The position numbers were made by a program, and so were the translations under genes. The notes beneath the pieces are model-generated. The model worked only from the letters and a program-made list of their open reading frames with translations, was not told where the DNA came from and did no database searches. A stretch of 64,000 nucleotides of DNA, from positions 62,001 to 126,000 of the forward strand of contig JAEYOE010000001.1 of NCBI GenBank assembly GCA_023412005.1, given 5' to 3'. Below are positions 50,012 through 58,929 of this stretch, piece by piece (positions within the stretch are counted from its first letter, which is position 1; every line of letters starts with the position of its first letter). Source of the DNA: Bacillota bacterium. Its GTDB lineage: Bacteria > Bacillota > Clostridia > Christensenellales > SZUA-584.

Positions 50012-51010
50012 ATGAGAAAGCTCGCGCTATTATTGTTCACAGCAATCATGATCGTATCGTTTACCGCTTGCGCGGCGCCTGCGGCGGTCAGCGTGACACC
50101 ATCGGCCACGCCTGTGGCGGTGGACGATATTGAGCAGCCCAAAGGGCCGCAAATCGGCGTTTCGCTGGCGGGTGAGGGCGGTTTTTACGAGCAGCTGTCG
50201 GCAGAAATCAGCGCCGCCTGCGCATCCTACGGTTACGAGGTATCGGTTGTGTCGGCGGATACCGGCGATAAGCAAAAGGCGGATATTCAAGCGTTTTTGA
50301 GTGCGGGGGTATCGGTTATCGTGATTGACCCTGTGGATGTGGATGTGTTGGAAACCGCGCTGGCTGAGTGTGATACTGACGGTGTGACGGTTATCAACAT
50401 CATCGATTCCATTAACGGTATGGTCAGCACGTTGATTTCCCCGGATTATATTGAAGTCGGCAAGGCGGCGGGTGCGCGGGCCATGGCGCTTTACGGTGAA
50501 ACGGGCGGTGCCTGCCTCGAACTCAAAACAGATTACGACAGCTTCATCATGCAGCTTAAATCCGATGGATTCCGCACGGCTCTCGGTAAAGACGGCAAGG
50601 TGACGGTAGCCGCAGAGAAATACTGTGGCACTGATGAAGAGATGGCATACGAATCTGTTAAAGCTGAGCTAGGCCTTGGCAATGTCAGCTTTATTTTTGC
50701 GCATAGCGCCACGCTTGCGCATGGGGCGATACGCGCGATTGGGGAAAGCGGGAAAGAAGTCAGCCTTGTTGTATACGGGGCAGATCAGGAGATAATGGAT
50801 GCCTTATCGTCAGGCGTGGTGGATATGGCATTGTTTATCGATCCGGCACAAACTGCCAAGCTGGCCATTGCCGATGCGGACGGCTTCATTAAGAATTCCG
50901 CTTATGTGCCCGCCCAATATCAGCCGCTGACAGTTTATGCCGTCACAGCGGAAAATGTGGCGCAGTTTTACACCGCAGGCAGTGCATATGCCAAAGCGCC
51001 CGCGCAATAG
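50012..51010 (+). CDS. Orphan sugar/peptide-type substrate-binding lipoprotein (RbsB-like)
   Basis: A 332-residue extracellular binding protein. Signal helix with lipobox SFTACAAP; then the type-1 periplasmic-binding fold of the ribose/galactose group: QIGVSLAGEGGFYEQLSAEISAAC, ADTGDKQKADIQAFLSAGVSVIVIDPVD, and ISPDYIEVGKAAGARAM. It resembles RbsB-type proteins of ABC sugar or autoinducer-2 importers. No ATPase or permease lies nearby, so it must share an importer elsewhere or act as a sensor ligand protein. ATG 50012 fits GGAGG at 5 bases. Confidence 0.85.
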   Translation: MRKLALLLFTAIMIVSFTACAAPAAVSVTPSATPVAVDDIEQPKGPQIGVSLAGEGGFYEQLSAEISAACASYGYEVSVVSADTGDKQKADIQAFLSAGVSVIVIDPVDVDVLETALAECDTDGVTVINIIDSINGMVSTLISPDYIEVGKAAGARAMALYGETGGACLELKTDYDSFIMQLKSDGFRTALGKDGKVTVAAEKYCGTDEEMAYESVKAELGLGNVSFIFAHSATLAHGAIRAIGESGKEVSLVVYGADQEIMDALSSGVVDMALFIDPAQTAKLAIADADGFIKNSAYVPAQYQPLTVYAVTAENVAQFYTAGSAYAKAPAQ

Positions 51011-51085
51011 TCTGCGCGTTAAGCAATAAAACGCATTTGCATCCCGCTCCGCAAACCAAATAATCCATTTATACGCTGTTCACAG

Positions 51086-51117
51086 AAAACCGGACTTCTC
51101 AATCTCCGGTTTTTTTA
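51086..51117 (+). terminator. Terminator after the substrate-binding protein gene
   Basis: AAAACCGGA (51086-51094), 10-base loop, TCCGGTTTT (51105-51113), then more T. Confidence 0.88.
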
Positions 51118-51254
51118 TTATGTCAGTTAATCATCATTTGGGATCAGTTATCAATCTGGGCCTATTCTTCGTATATATAAACAAAAGACAAAGTTTATGA
51201 CGCAAGTATGAAACGACACGTTTGTGAATAGATATATATACGGGTGGTGATACG

Positions 51255-51845
51255 ATGAAAATAAGAAAACGATCGCTGGTAACAAATATCTGCCTGGTCT
51301 TGATTATCGGTTTTGTGTATGTAACGTCGTTTGGGTTTGCGCGGCCATCTTTGGGGCTTGCGCTCAAAGGCAGCACGGGCGGCAGCAACATCGGCCTGCA
51401 GATTTCGGTGACACAGGGCACAGATGTGGCGGCGTACCTGGACGCCATGGATCGCATAGGCGTTCAGGCGACATTCTTTTTTTGCGAGCAGTGCATTAAA
51501 GACAATGGCAAGATGCTCGATGAAGTGCTGTCCAGAGGCCAAAGTGTGGGCTACTATGTTTGCGAAGCGCACGACGGCATCGAATCGGATATGTACATTG
51601 GAAACGGATACAGCGTACCGGTGATGAGCTATGATAACGGCAGCGGTGTGCGCCATATCGGCCCATCGATCGATTTTGAAAAACTGAAACGGCAAGATGA
51701 CTGGCCCGCGGTTCTCCGTGACAATATTTACGGCGATATGTTTATCCGAATTGAGGCGGACAATGAAATGAGCGAATTTGAAAAAGTTGTACAAATTGTG
51801 CGCGATAAAGGTTATACTATCCTAAAGGTGGAAGAAATGCTTTAG
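51255..51845 (+). CDS. Degenerate polysaccharide-deacetylase-like protein (YlxY-like)
   Basis: A 196-residue membrane-anchored protein. One N-terminal helix (LVTNICLVLIIGFVYVTSFGFA), then a NodB-like fold: GLQISVTQGTDVAAYLDAMD aligns with the segment holding the metal-binding TFDDGP, but here the aspartates are replaced by SVTQGTD; RIGVQATFFFCEQC and GQSVGYYVCEAH replace ATFFVVG and HEIGNHTYSH. The metal-binding residues are lost, so deacetylase activity is unlikely. In B. subtilis the deacetylase-like ylxY precedes the M16 peptidase gene mlpA, as here, which supports orthology. Confidence 0.8.
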   Translation: MKIRKRSLVTNICLVLIIGFVYVTSFGFARPSLGLALKGSTGGSNIGLQISVTQGTDVAAYLDAMDRIGVQATFFFCEQCIKDNGKMLDEVLSRGQSVGYYVCEAHDGIESDMYIGNGYSVPVMSYDNGSGVRHIGPSIDFEKLKRQDDWPAVLRDNIYGDMFIRIEADNEMSEFEKVVQIVRDKGYTILKVEEML

Positions 51846-51874
51846 TAAGTTATGCTTTAAAAAGGAGACAACAG

Positions 51875-53179
51875 ATGATAAAAACGTTGGACAACGGCCT
51901 GCGAGTGATTACTGAGCCATTGCAAAACTACAATTCAGTGGCCGTGGGTATATGGGTAAAAACGGGATCAACGTGCGAGGAAGCCAAAGAAAACGGTATT
52001 TCGCACTTTATTGAACACATGATGTTTAAGGGGACGACAAAGCGCAGCGCCAAGCAGATCGCAGTGGATATGGACAAGATCGGCGGGCAGCTCAACGCGT
52101 TCACCTCCAAGGAATGCACATGCTATCATGCGCGTGTGGTGCCGGATAAGCTGGACGTTGCGGTGGACGTATTGTCTGACCTGTTTTGCGACCCGCAGAT
52201 AGACGAAACGGAGCTCGAAAAGGAAAAGGGCGTGGTCATCGAAGAAATTGCGATGGTTAACGATAACGTGGAGGAACTGGCTCACGAAAAGATATCTGAG
52301 ATCTATTTCAAAGGCAGCTCATTGTCGCAGCCGATACTTGGGCCGGAGGAGAACATCAAAGCTTTCACACGCGCCGATCTTGTGCGCTATATCGACGACC
52401 ATTACTACCCGGCCAATGTGGTGGTGGCAGTGGCAGGCAAATACGACGACAAACAGCTGGAAGATGTGCTGAACAAGCATATCGGCAGCTACAGCCGCGG
52501 CACGCGCAAGGAAATAAGTGACTGCGCGACGCCGTTTGTTCCAAAGCCGAGTACGCTGTATGTGGAAAAGGATGTGGAGCAAACGCACCTTTGCCTGTCG
52601 TTCCCGGGCTGCACATTTGCGGATGACGACCGTTTTGCAATGGCCGTGCTCAACAATGTGCTGGGCGGCGGCATGAGCTCCCGGCTTTTCCAGTCGATCC
52701 GTGAGGAAAAGGGGCTCGCTTACTCCGTTTATTCATACCCGTCGTCTTACAGCTATGCGGGCATGTTCACGCTTTACGCGGGCACCACGGCCGCCAACGC
52801 CGATACGGTGGTGCACCTGATGAAGCAGGAGCTGGATAAGCTTAAAAACGAGCGCATCAGCGAAGCCGACTTTAAGCAGGGCATCGATCAGCTGAAAGGC
52901 AACTATGTGCTCTCAATGGAGGGCACAAACTCCAAGATGAGCGCCATCGGCAAATCGCTGATATTGCTGGATGAGGTATACGACGAGCAAAAGACAATCG
53001 CCAAAATCGACGCGGTCACGCTCGATCGTGTGAACGCGATGATTGACGAGATGTTTGATTATAAAAAAATGTCGGCTGTTTTCGCCGGAAAAATAGAAAA
53101 GAAAAAAGAGCTCGAAAGTTTTTTGGAGGGGTTAAATGGACAAGCTGGAGAACATATTCAAATATCAGAATCAGTTTGA
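51875..53179 (+). CDS. M16 family zinc peptidase (MlpA/YmxG-like)
   Basis: Processing-peptidase-type metalloprotease of 434 residues. The inverted zinc motif is in GISHFIEHMMFKGTTKR (HxxEH) with the downstream Glu in VVIEEIAMVNDNVEELAHE. The second half holds LCLSFPGC and NNVLGGGMSSRLFQSIREEKGLAYSVYSY, the partner-domain signature. Length is typical of bacterial MPP-like single-chain proteases; AAAGGAG precedes the ATG. It follows the YlxY-like gene and overlaps the dUTPase gene by 44 bases in another frame. Confidence 0.93.
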   Translation: MIKTLDNGLRVITEPLQNYNSVAVGIWVKTGSTCEEAKENGISHFIEHMMFKGTTKRSAKQIAVDMDKIGGQLNAFTSKECTCYHARVVPDKLDVAVDVLSDLFCDPQIDETELEKEKGVVIEEIAMVNDNVEELAHEKISEIYFKGSSLSQPILGPEENIKAFTRADLVRYIDDHYYPANVVVAVAGKYDDKQLEDVLNKHIGSYSRGTRKEISDCATPFVPKPSTLYVEKDVEQTHLCLSFPGCTFADDDRFAMAVLNNVLGGGMSSRLFQSIREEKGLAYSVYSYPSSYSYAGMFTLYAGTTAANADTVVHLMKQELDKLKNERISEADFKQGIDQLKGNYVLSMEGTNSKMSAIGKSLILLDEVYDEQKTIAKIDAVTLDRVNAMIDEMFDYKKMSAVFAGKIEKKKELESFLEGLNGQAGEHIQISESV

Positions 53180-53495
53180 TTCGGAGCTGGCGGAAAAGCG
53201 CGGCCTTAATGACATTCCGATGGAGCAGTGGATACAGAAGGAAACGCTGGCGATGCTCTCAGAGCTCGCGGAGCTGATTGATGAGGTTAACTTTAAGTGG
53301 TGGAAGAACCCAAAGCCCGTTGATACCGACAAGGTGAAGGATGAGCTGGTGGATATCCTGCACTTCTTTGTGAGTATGTGCTTAAAAACGGGCATGGACG
53401 CGAATGAACTGCACGAGCGCTATTTGAACAAAAATAAAGAAAACTTCGCGCGGCAGCATGGCACATCTGAAAAGAAAGGCTACGAGATAGGGTAA
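53136..53495 (+). CDS. All-alpha dUTP diphosphatase (dUTPase_2 type)
   Basis: Dimeric all-alpha NTP pyrophosphatase related to MazG, 119 residues. The metal-binding helices are MLSELAELIDEVNFKWWKNPK and KDELVDILHFFVSMCLKTGM, characteristic of the dUTPase_2 family (E-x-x-E ... D-x-x-D/H). It would hydrolyse dUTP to dUMP, supplying thymidylate synthase and preventing uracil incorporation, complementing the dCMP deaminase at 36.5 kb. GGAGGGG lies 5 bases before the ATG, within the 3' end of the M16 gene, so translational coupling is likely. Confidence 0.9.
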   Translation: MDKLENIFKYQNQFDSELAEKRGLNDIPMEQWIQKETLAMLSELAELIDEVNFKWWKNPKPVDTDKVKDELVDILHFFVSMCLKTGMDANELHERYLNKNKENFARQHGTSEKKGYEIG

Positions 53496-53503
53496 TAAAC
53501 AAG

Positions 53504-53540
53504 CCTCCGCAAGGGAACTGTATTCCGGCGGAGGTTTTTG
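53504..53540 (+). terminator. Terminator after the dUTPase gene
   Basis: CCTCCGC (53504-53510), 17-base loop, GCGGAGG (53528-53534), then TTTTT. Confidence 0.8.
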
Positions 53541-53579
53541 TGTTAATACTCTTTTTCTTTTGCATAATTCCCGCGATGC

Positions 53580-53905
53580 GATTTTTATCTGTCAATGCGC
53601 GTAGGGTTGTCACGCTATTGGGAATGCATAAAGCGGAACGGTCAAGACCGTCCCCTACATTTCAAAGCATTTTTGTCTAAAAATTATAAAAAGAATTCCT
53701 GTACCCCGGAGGGGTATACTGTGTAATTCGGAACGATAAGCGCCATTCGGAACGACATACCCCATCCGGGGCACAAGCGGAGGTCGTTCCCTACGTTGGA
53801 TGCATTAATCCCAAAAGAAAAAGAGATACCTATATACCGGATGGATATTGTCATAAAAGTCGGTATATCCTAAGGGGCAGGCCCTGGAAACCGACCCCTA
53901 AAATC
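53580..53905. repeat. Repeat block between the dUTPase and GH3 genes (families C and D)
   Basis: It contains CGGTC-AA-GACCG (53639-53650), TACCCC-GGA-GGGGTA (53702-53716), CATACCCCATCCGGGGCAC (53757-53775), CGGAGGTCGTTCCCTACG (53779-53796, the inverse of the family C element at 7.6 and 31.4-31.7 kb), AAAGAGATACCT (53819-53830, inverse of the family D tail) and TATACCG...CGGTATA (53832-53868). The whole 430-bp gap is a chain of these hairpins; no gene. Confidence 0.8.
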
Positions 53906-53925
53906 CGATGAAGCCATACGCGTTG

Positions 53926-56346
53926 CTAACGGCTGAATAGCCGCTTAATGCCTTTAAAGAAGTGCCCGTTCATCATTTCAAGCAACGCGAGCATCATCTT
54001 CTCGGATATCTCGCCCGATGTAATCATCACATAATAAGGCATTTCTTGTATCATCGCGAGCATCATGCCCGCCTGTCCCGGCTCTGCCTTTTCGAGCCCT
54101 TTTACCATCATTTTTGCATACAGCAGCATCACTTTGCCGGCGAACGTATGCATGGTATCTTCGAGCGTGTGTTCGAGCGTAAACGGGCGAGCCACTTTCC
54201 CGTCGTGAACGGGGAGGGGGCTGCCGTACAGCGCCTCGAATTCTTGGTCGGGAACGATCCATTCACCCTGAGGCACATCAAAATATGTTGGCGCTTTTTG
54301 CCTATAATCAGGCTGAGGCTGCTCAGGGCTTTTCAGCTCCAGCCCAGCTTCCAGCAATATGTCTTTCGACGATGAGCCGACGAGAATGCGGTATGACCCA
54401 TTCTCGGCATACCAGTCTTTAATCAGGACGTTATAGTAACCAAAGTCCGCCGTGTTCAGCGTGACGCTCACCGTTTTGGTTTCGCCCGGATTAAGCGCGA
54501 TTTTGGCAAATTCCTTCAGCTCCTTTTCAGGGCTGAAGACTGTGGCGTTATTGGTCGAGACGAAAATCAGCGCCGTTTCTTGGGCCGCTACGCTGCCGGT
54601 GTTGGTGATGCTGAATTGAACGCTGACCGAATCGCCGATGTCGCAAGATTTGCGATTGAGCTGCAAATTCGCATATGCGAAGCGCGAATACGATAGCCCG
54701 TGTCCGAACGGGAACAGCACCTCTTTCTTCGCCTTTTCGTAATAGCGGTATCCCACATAGATGCTTTCACGGTATTCAACGGTCATCCTTCCGCCCGGAA
54801 AATACGCCCTGCAAGGGATATCCTCGGTATTCAGCGGCCACGTTTCGGCAAGCTTGCCGCTCGGAGACTCAACGCCGAGCAGCAGATTTGCGATGGCTGT
54901 GCCGACGCCTTCGCCGCCAAGGTACGCCACAAGCACGGCCTTGACATCGTTAATCCATGGCAGCGCCATCGGTGCGCCGCCCATGAGGACGACTACCGTG
55001 TTCGGGTTGCAGCGGCTCACGGCGCTTATCAGCGCGTTATGAGCGTCGGGCATCGAGAGATTTTCGCGATCGAACCCTTCTGATTCATAGCCCTCGGGCA
55101 GCCCGGCAAAAATGTAAACGATGTCTTTGCCCTTGGCTGCTTCGCAAGCCTGCGCGATCAGCTTGCTGTTGTTTTTTGTGTTGTGCTGCAAGCTATACCC
55201 ATCAGCATATACGGCATCAAGGCCGAGCTTCTGAAAAGCCTCCCATGGCGAATCGATTTGAACAGGCGTGATTTTGGAGCTGCCTGCGCCCTGATATCTC
55301 GGGACTTTCGCAAACGCACCGATAACAGCCGCTTTTTGCTTCAGGTTACCGGGCAGAAGGTTTTTCTCGTTCTTCAGCAGCACGGCTGATTGCTGCGCGG
55401 CTTTTACCGCAAGCTGATGCTGTAACTGTTTATCGTATGTAAAACCATCTCGTTTGTTTTCAAGCCCTTTCAGCACGAATTCCGTAACGCGGCAGGCCGC
55501 TTTGTCCAGCGCTTCTTCGCTCAGCGCTCCGCTTTTTACGGCAGCAACAATTTTCTCGTCGTTGTAGCCGCGGCTGCCCGGCATTTCAAGGTCGAGCCCG
55601 GCTTTGATGCCTTGTACGCGGTCGTGAACAGCGCCCCAGTCGGAAACAACGATGCCGTCAAAGCCCCAGTCATCGCGCAGGATATCTGTCAGCAGACAGT
55701 CATTATCGCTGCAGTATGTGCCGTTCACCTTGTTGTAGGCGCACATCACCGTCCAAGGCTTTGCTTTTTTTACGGCAATTTCAAACGCCTTGAGGTATGT
55801 TTCGCGCAGCGTTCTTTCATCCACCACGGCGCTGACCGTGGTGCGGCGCTTTTCTTGATTGTTCACCGCGTAATGCTTGAGTGAGGTGCCCGTACCGGTG
55901 CTCTGCACGCCCTGTATCAGGTTCGCGGCAAGCTCACCCGAGAGTACCGGGTCTTCGCTGAAATACTCAAAATTGCGTCCGCAGAGAGGGCTGCGCTTTT
56001 GGTTCACACCGGGGCCTAAAATGGCCGAGACACCCTCCTGCACGCAGGCTTCGCCAATGGCTCGGCCGATGCTGTAAACGAGGTCACGGTCGAAGCTGCA
56101 GGCGAGCGCACTTGCGGTGGGGAAGCAGACGGCGGGAACGCTTTTGCCGATGCCCATATTGTCGTTCAGGGTAATTTGCTTTCGAAGGCCGTGCGGCCCG
56201 TCGGACACCATGACGGATCCAAGACCCAGCCGCTCCACGGGCTTTGTGTGCCAGCAATCAAGGCCGGAGCATAGTCCCGCTTTTTCCTCCAGCGTCATTT
56301 GAGCCACCAGTTCTTTGGCTTTTTGCTTTAAGGATTCATTATTCAT
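53926..56346 (-). CDS. Glycoside hydrolase family 3 beta-glucosidase-like enzyme
   Basis: An 806-residue retaining glycosidase without a signal peptide, so cytoplasmic. The N-terminal TIM barrel has VMVSDGPHGLRKQ, SLKHYAVNNQE (substrate-binding Lys-His) and the nucleophile Asp in VVSDWGAVHDRVQ. The alpha/beta sandwich (AAVIGAFAKVPRYQGAGSSKI) and a fibronectin-III-like domain (about 570-680) follow. A C-terminal extension of about 100 residues ending in amphipathic, Met-rich helices (MMVKGLEKAEPGQAGMMLAM) is seen in several Clostridial GH3 enzymes. Substrate: probably beta-gluco-oligosaccharides or glycosides. No transporter is adjacent. Confidence 0.92.
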   Translation of the reverse strand: MNNESLKQKAKELVAQMTLEEKAGLCSGLDCWHTKPVERLGLGSVMVSDGPHGLRKQITLNDNMGIGKSVPAVCFPTASALACSFDRDLVYSIGRAIGEACVQEGVSAILGPGVNQKRSPLCGRNFEYFSEDPVLSGELAANLIQGVQSTGTGTSLKHYAVNNQEKRRTTVSAVVDERTLRETYLKAFEIAVKKAKPWTVMCAYNKVNGTYCSDNDCLLTDILRDDWGFDGIVVSDWGAVHDRVQGIKAGLDLEMPGSRGYNDEKIVAAVKSGALSEEALDKAACRVTEFVLKGLENKRDGFTYDKQLQHQLAVKAAQQSAVLLKNEKNLLPGNLKQKAAVIGAFAKVPRYQGAGSSKITPVQIDSPWEAFQKLGLDAVYADGYSLQHNTKNNSKLIAQACEAAKGKDIVYIFAGLPEGYESEGFDRENLSMPDAHNALISAVSRCNPNTVVVLMGGAPMALPWINDVKAVLVAYLGGEGVGTAIANLLLGVESPSGKLAETWPLNTEDIPCRAYFPGGRMTVEYRESIYVGYRYYEKAKKEVLFPFGHGLSYSRFAYANLQLNRKSCDIGDSVSVQFSITNTGSVAAQETALIFVSTNNATVFSPEKELKEFAKIALNPGETKTVSVTLNTADFGYYNVLIKDWYAENGSYRILVGSSSKDILLEAGLELKSPEQPQPDYRQKAPTYFDVPQGEWIVPDQEFEALYGSPLPVHDGKVARPFTLEHTLEDTMHTFAGKVMLLYAKMMVKGLEKAEPGQAGMMLAMIQEMPYYVMITSGEISEKMMLALLEMMNGHFFKGIKRLFSR

Positions 56347-56438
56347 AACAGCCTCCGAAAGTGAAAACAGATGTGATTAATATTCTTGATATCAATATAC
56401 ATAAATTATTAAGAACGGGCAAATGTTTTTGGAAAACA

Positions 56439-56462
56439 AAAGGAGCTTGTGACAGCTCCTTT
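56439..56462 (-). terminator. Terminator of the BlaI-M56-M56 operon
   Basis: AAAGGAGCT (56439-56447), 6-base loop, AGCTCCTTT (56454-56462). On the minus strand it follows the second M56 gene by about 22 bases and is trailed by TGTTTT. Confidence 0.8.
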
Positions 56463-56483
56463 AAGCATCATTGAATATTCGAA

Positions 56484-58910
56484 TTAATAACCCTGCTCGC
56501 GGTTGATGATCGTGCCGTTGATCGCGTTGATCGTTACGATGCTGACATTTTTTTCACCCTCGGCGGGATAACCGTCCTGTGCGTACACTTCTTTGTCGTA
56601 AGTCATATCGGCAATAAAATCCCAAACCGGTACGGTGATATAGTTTTCAAGGTTATCTTTTTCGGGGATCGGCATCATGTTTAACTCAATCTTTTTGACG
56701 GTCAGAGTCACGTGCTGGTTCGGCGGAAGTGCGTCGTTGCGAGGCACCCACGCGAATTTCTGGCTGCAATGCTCCTCAAAGAGTTTTTGTATCGAATCGA
56801 AATCGAGCAGCGGCGAATCGGATGCGACATCCTCAATATATTCCGTATGATTTGCCCAATAAACGTTATTAATCCCGTCATCGTTGATCATGACCATTAG
56901 GCTCTCAGGCGATACCTGCTTGCCATAATCGATATTCTCATCGGTTCCCCAAAGATACCCCACGCGTTTCACAACAATGCCGTTATAGCATCTGGCAAAA
57001 GTAAACGCGTAAGCCTGCGGCGATGTCTCTTTGGTGTAATTAGAGAATGTGCCTATCTGATAGCCGATGCTCGCATCATAGACCAATAGATTGCTGTCTT
57101 CACCGTCTATCTTGCGCACAAATTCTTCAGCTTCGGCCTTTGCTTGCTCATACGTCATTTTGATTCCGGAGGCATCGGTCCCTTCATAAGGTTCATATGT
57201 ATTGAAGACGTCGAAATAGTTTGCATTTTCAAATACAATCTGGGAAGTGGTCTCGTTGAACGACTGCCAGAGCGACATTGTTGCCGCTACATTTTTATCC
57301 AAATAGCATTTTAGTTGAGTGATTGTGCTGTAATATTTATTGTTATCAGTTGTCATCAGGGTGCCGTTATACGGCTTATCCTCAGCTTTGCTTTTGGCGC
57401 TGCCCATTTGCTCTTTGATATCGTCAATACGATATTGAATATGGTCTTTGATATAGGGGGGAAGATCTTTGTTTTCGAGTTTTTGCTGAAGGGTTGGCAA
57501 TATAGTTGCAACTTCCTCTTGTGTATAATTGAAGCCCTGTTCCATATAATAGAGCGGCGCACCATCGGATAGATAAGAGATCAGCGTCTCAAACTGTTTC
57601 TGCGAGAGATTATTGGGCTTGATGCGGACAATGGGGAGTTGATCGAACTCAGGCGCAACAATATCTGCGTCGACATTGATAGTGACATAATCATTGGGTT
57701 TGATATCCCACACCATATGCCCGTTCACTTTTTTGATTTGTTCGGCGATAACCTCTTTGTCTTTTTTAAGCTCTTGCTCGTTTTCTTCGGCATTGGCCTG
57801 AACAACCTCTTCCACGACGCTCGTATTTTTATTGTTCACAGGTGGTGTTTCCGGCGTTGGTTGGCACGCCGTTGTAAAACAGGTCACCAGCAGCAACACC
57901 ACGGCGAATGCCGAGATGAATTTCACACTTGCGTGACTCTTTGCTTCCTTGAATATACCGCGCACGCACTGCTCCGCAATTTTCTTCGCGCTGCCCTGCG
58001 CCATGCCGAGCACCAGCTGCCGCCGTTCGGTTTGCGCGAACAGCCCGACAATCAGCGAGGCGTAGCGGCTCTTTTGCGGCACATCCAGCGCCTGCACCAC
58101 CTTGCTGTCACAAGCGATCTCCATATCCGCGCGCATCTGCCGGAACGCGAGCCACACAAACGGGTTGAACCAGTAAACTGCATTGAGCAGACTAATCAAC
58201 AGACAGGTAATATGGTCGCCGCGCCGGTAGTGCGTCAGCTCGTGGCGCAGCGCAAATCTAATTTGCTCGTCGTCCATCGCGATCAGCGTATCCACCGGCA
58301 TCAGCACCGTTCGTGGCAGCAGCAGTGCGGGTGTACCGTATTCGTACTGGCAGACCAGCCTCAAACGCGCTTTGATGTTCATCTCGGCTTTCACGTCATT
58401 GAAAAGCGTTATCAGACGCGCGGATGGCAGTGCAGCATTTTTGCGCACTCGTTGGCGCAGTGTGCCGTAAAGCACGGCAATGTATATCAGTGAAATGCCC
58501 GTACCGGAAAGCCATACGATGAGCAGAATGTCATATGCGGAAAGCGGTTTCGCAGTCGGCAAGGCCGACGCAGAAACGGGGGAGACGGTGTTGAGATGCG
58601 AATCATAGGCTTTTATCGGCTCAGGCTGAGCCGACGCGTTGTCATTTACTATGCTGTCCGCAGAGGCGGCGGGCACAGACGCTTGCGGCACGGCAGCGGC
58701 TTGAGTCTGCGCTTGCGAGGGAGCGGTGAACACATGAAAGCCGCTTTCGATAGTAACGGGCAGCATGAGCCGCACAATCAGCACGAACCAGACGGCATAA
58801 TGCAGCCATGGTGACATGCGGCGGCTGAACAGCTTTTTGAGCAGCAACGTCACGATGACGACTATGCTTGTGTACAATGTGATTTCCAGCAGCGTATCGA
58901 GAATAACCAT
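56484..58910 (-). CDS. M56 (BlaR1-type) peptidase fused to a lipoprotein-like extracellular domain, copy 2
   Basis: An 808-residue membrane protein. Residues 1-350 are an M56 metallopeptidase with four membrane helices and the zinc motif RHELTHYRRGDH. The fourth helix runs into FTTACQPTPE, a lipobox-like sequence that in stand-alone DUF6034-type lipoproteins marks the mature N terminus. A linker and about 400 extracellular residues follow (VNVDADIVAPEFDQLPIVRIK...), not a penicillin-binding domain. AGGAGG lies 7 bases before ATG 58910. Its first 350 residues are nearly identical to those of the upstream gene while the C-terminal domains differ greatly. A sensor or signalling protease is likely. 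Confidence 0.85.
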   Translation of the reverse strand: MVILDTLLEITLYTSIVVIVTLLLKKLFSRRMSPWLHYAVWFVLIVRLMLPVTIESGFHVFTAPSQAQTQAAAVPQASVPAASADSIVNDNASAQPEPIKAYDSHLNTVSPVSASALPTAKPLSAYDILLIVWLSGTGISLIYIAVLYGTLRQRVRKNAALPSARLITLFNDVKAEMNIKARLRLVCQYEYGTPALLLPRTVLMPVDTLIAMDDEQIRFALRHELTHYRRGDHITCLLISLLNAVYWFNPFVWLAFRQMRADMEIACDSKVVQALDVPQKSRYASLIVGLFAQTERRQLVLGMAQGSAKKIAEQCVRGIFKEAKSHASVKFISAFAVVLLLVTCFTTACQPTPETPPVNNKNTSVVEEVVQANAEENEQELKKDKEVIAEQIKKVNGHMVWDIKPNDYVTINVDADIVAPEFDQLPIVRIKPNNLSQKQFETLISYLSDGAPLYYMEQGFNYTQEEVATILPTLQQKLENKDLPPYIKDHIQYRIDDIKEQMGSAKSKAEDKPYNGTLMTTDNNKYYSTITQLKCYLDKNVAATMSLWQSFNETTSQIVFENANYFDVFNTYEPYEGTDASGIKMTYEQAKAEAEEFVRKIDGEDSNLLVYDASIGYQIGTFSNYTKETSPQAYAFTFARCYNGIVVKRVGYLWGTDENIDYGKQVSPESLMVMINDDGINNVYWANHTEYIEDVASDSPLLDFDSIQKLFEEHCSQKFAWVPRNDALPPNQHVTLTVKKIELNMMPIPEKDNLENYITVPVWDFIADMTYDKEVYAQDGYPAEGEKNVSIVTINAINGTIINREQGY

Positions 58911-58929
58911 ATGTAAGCCTCCTAAAGAA

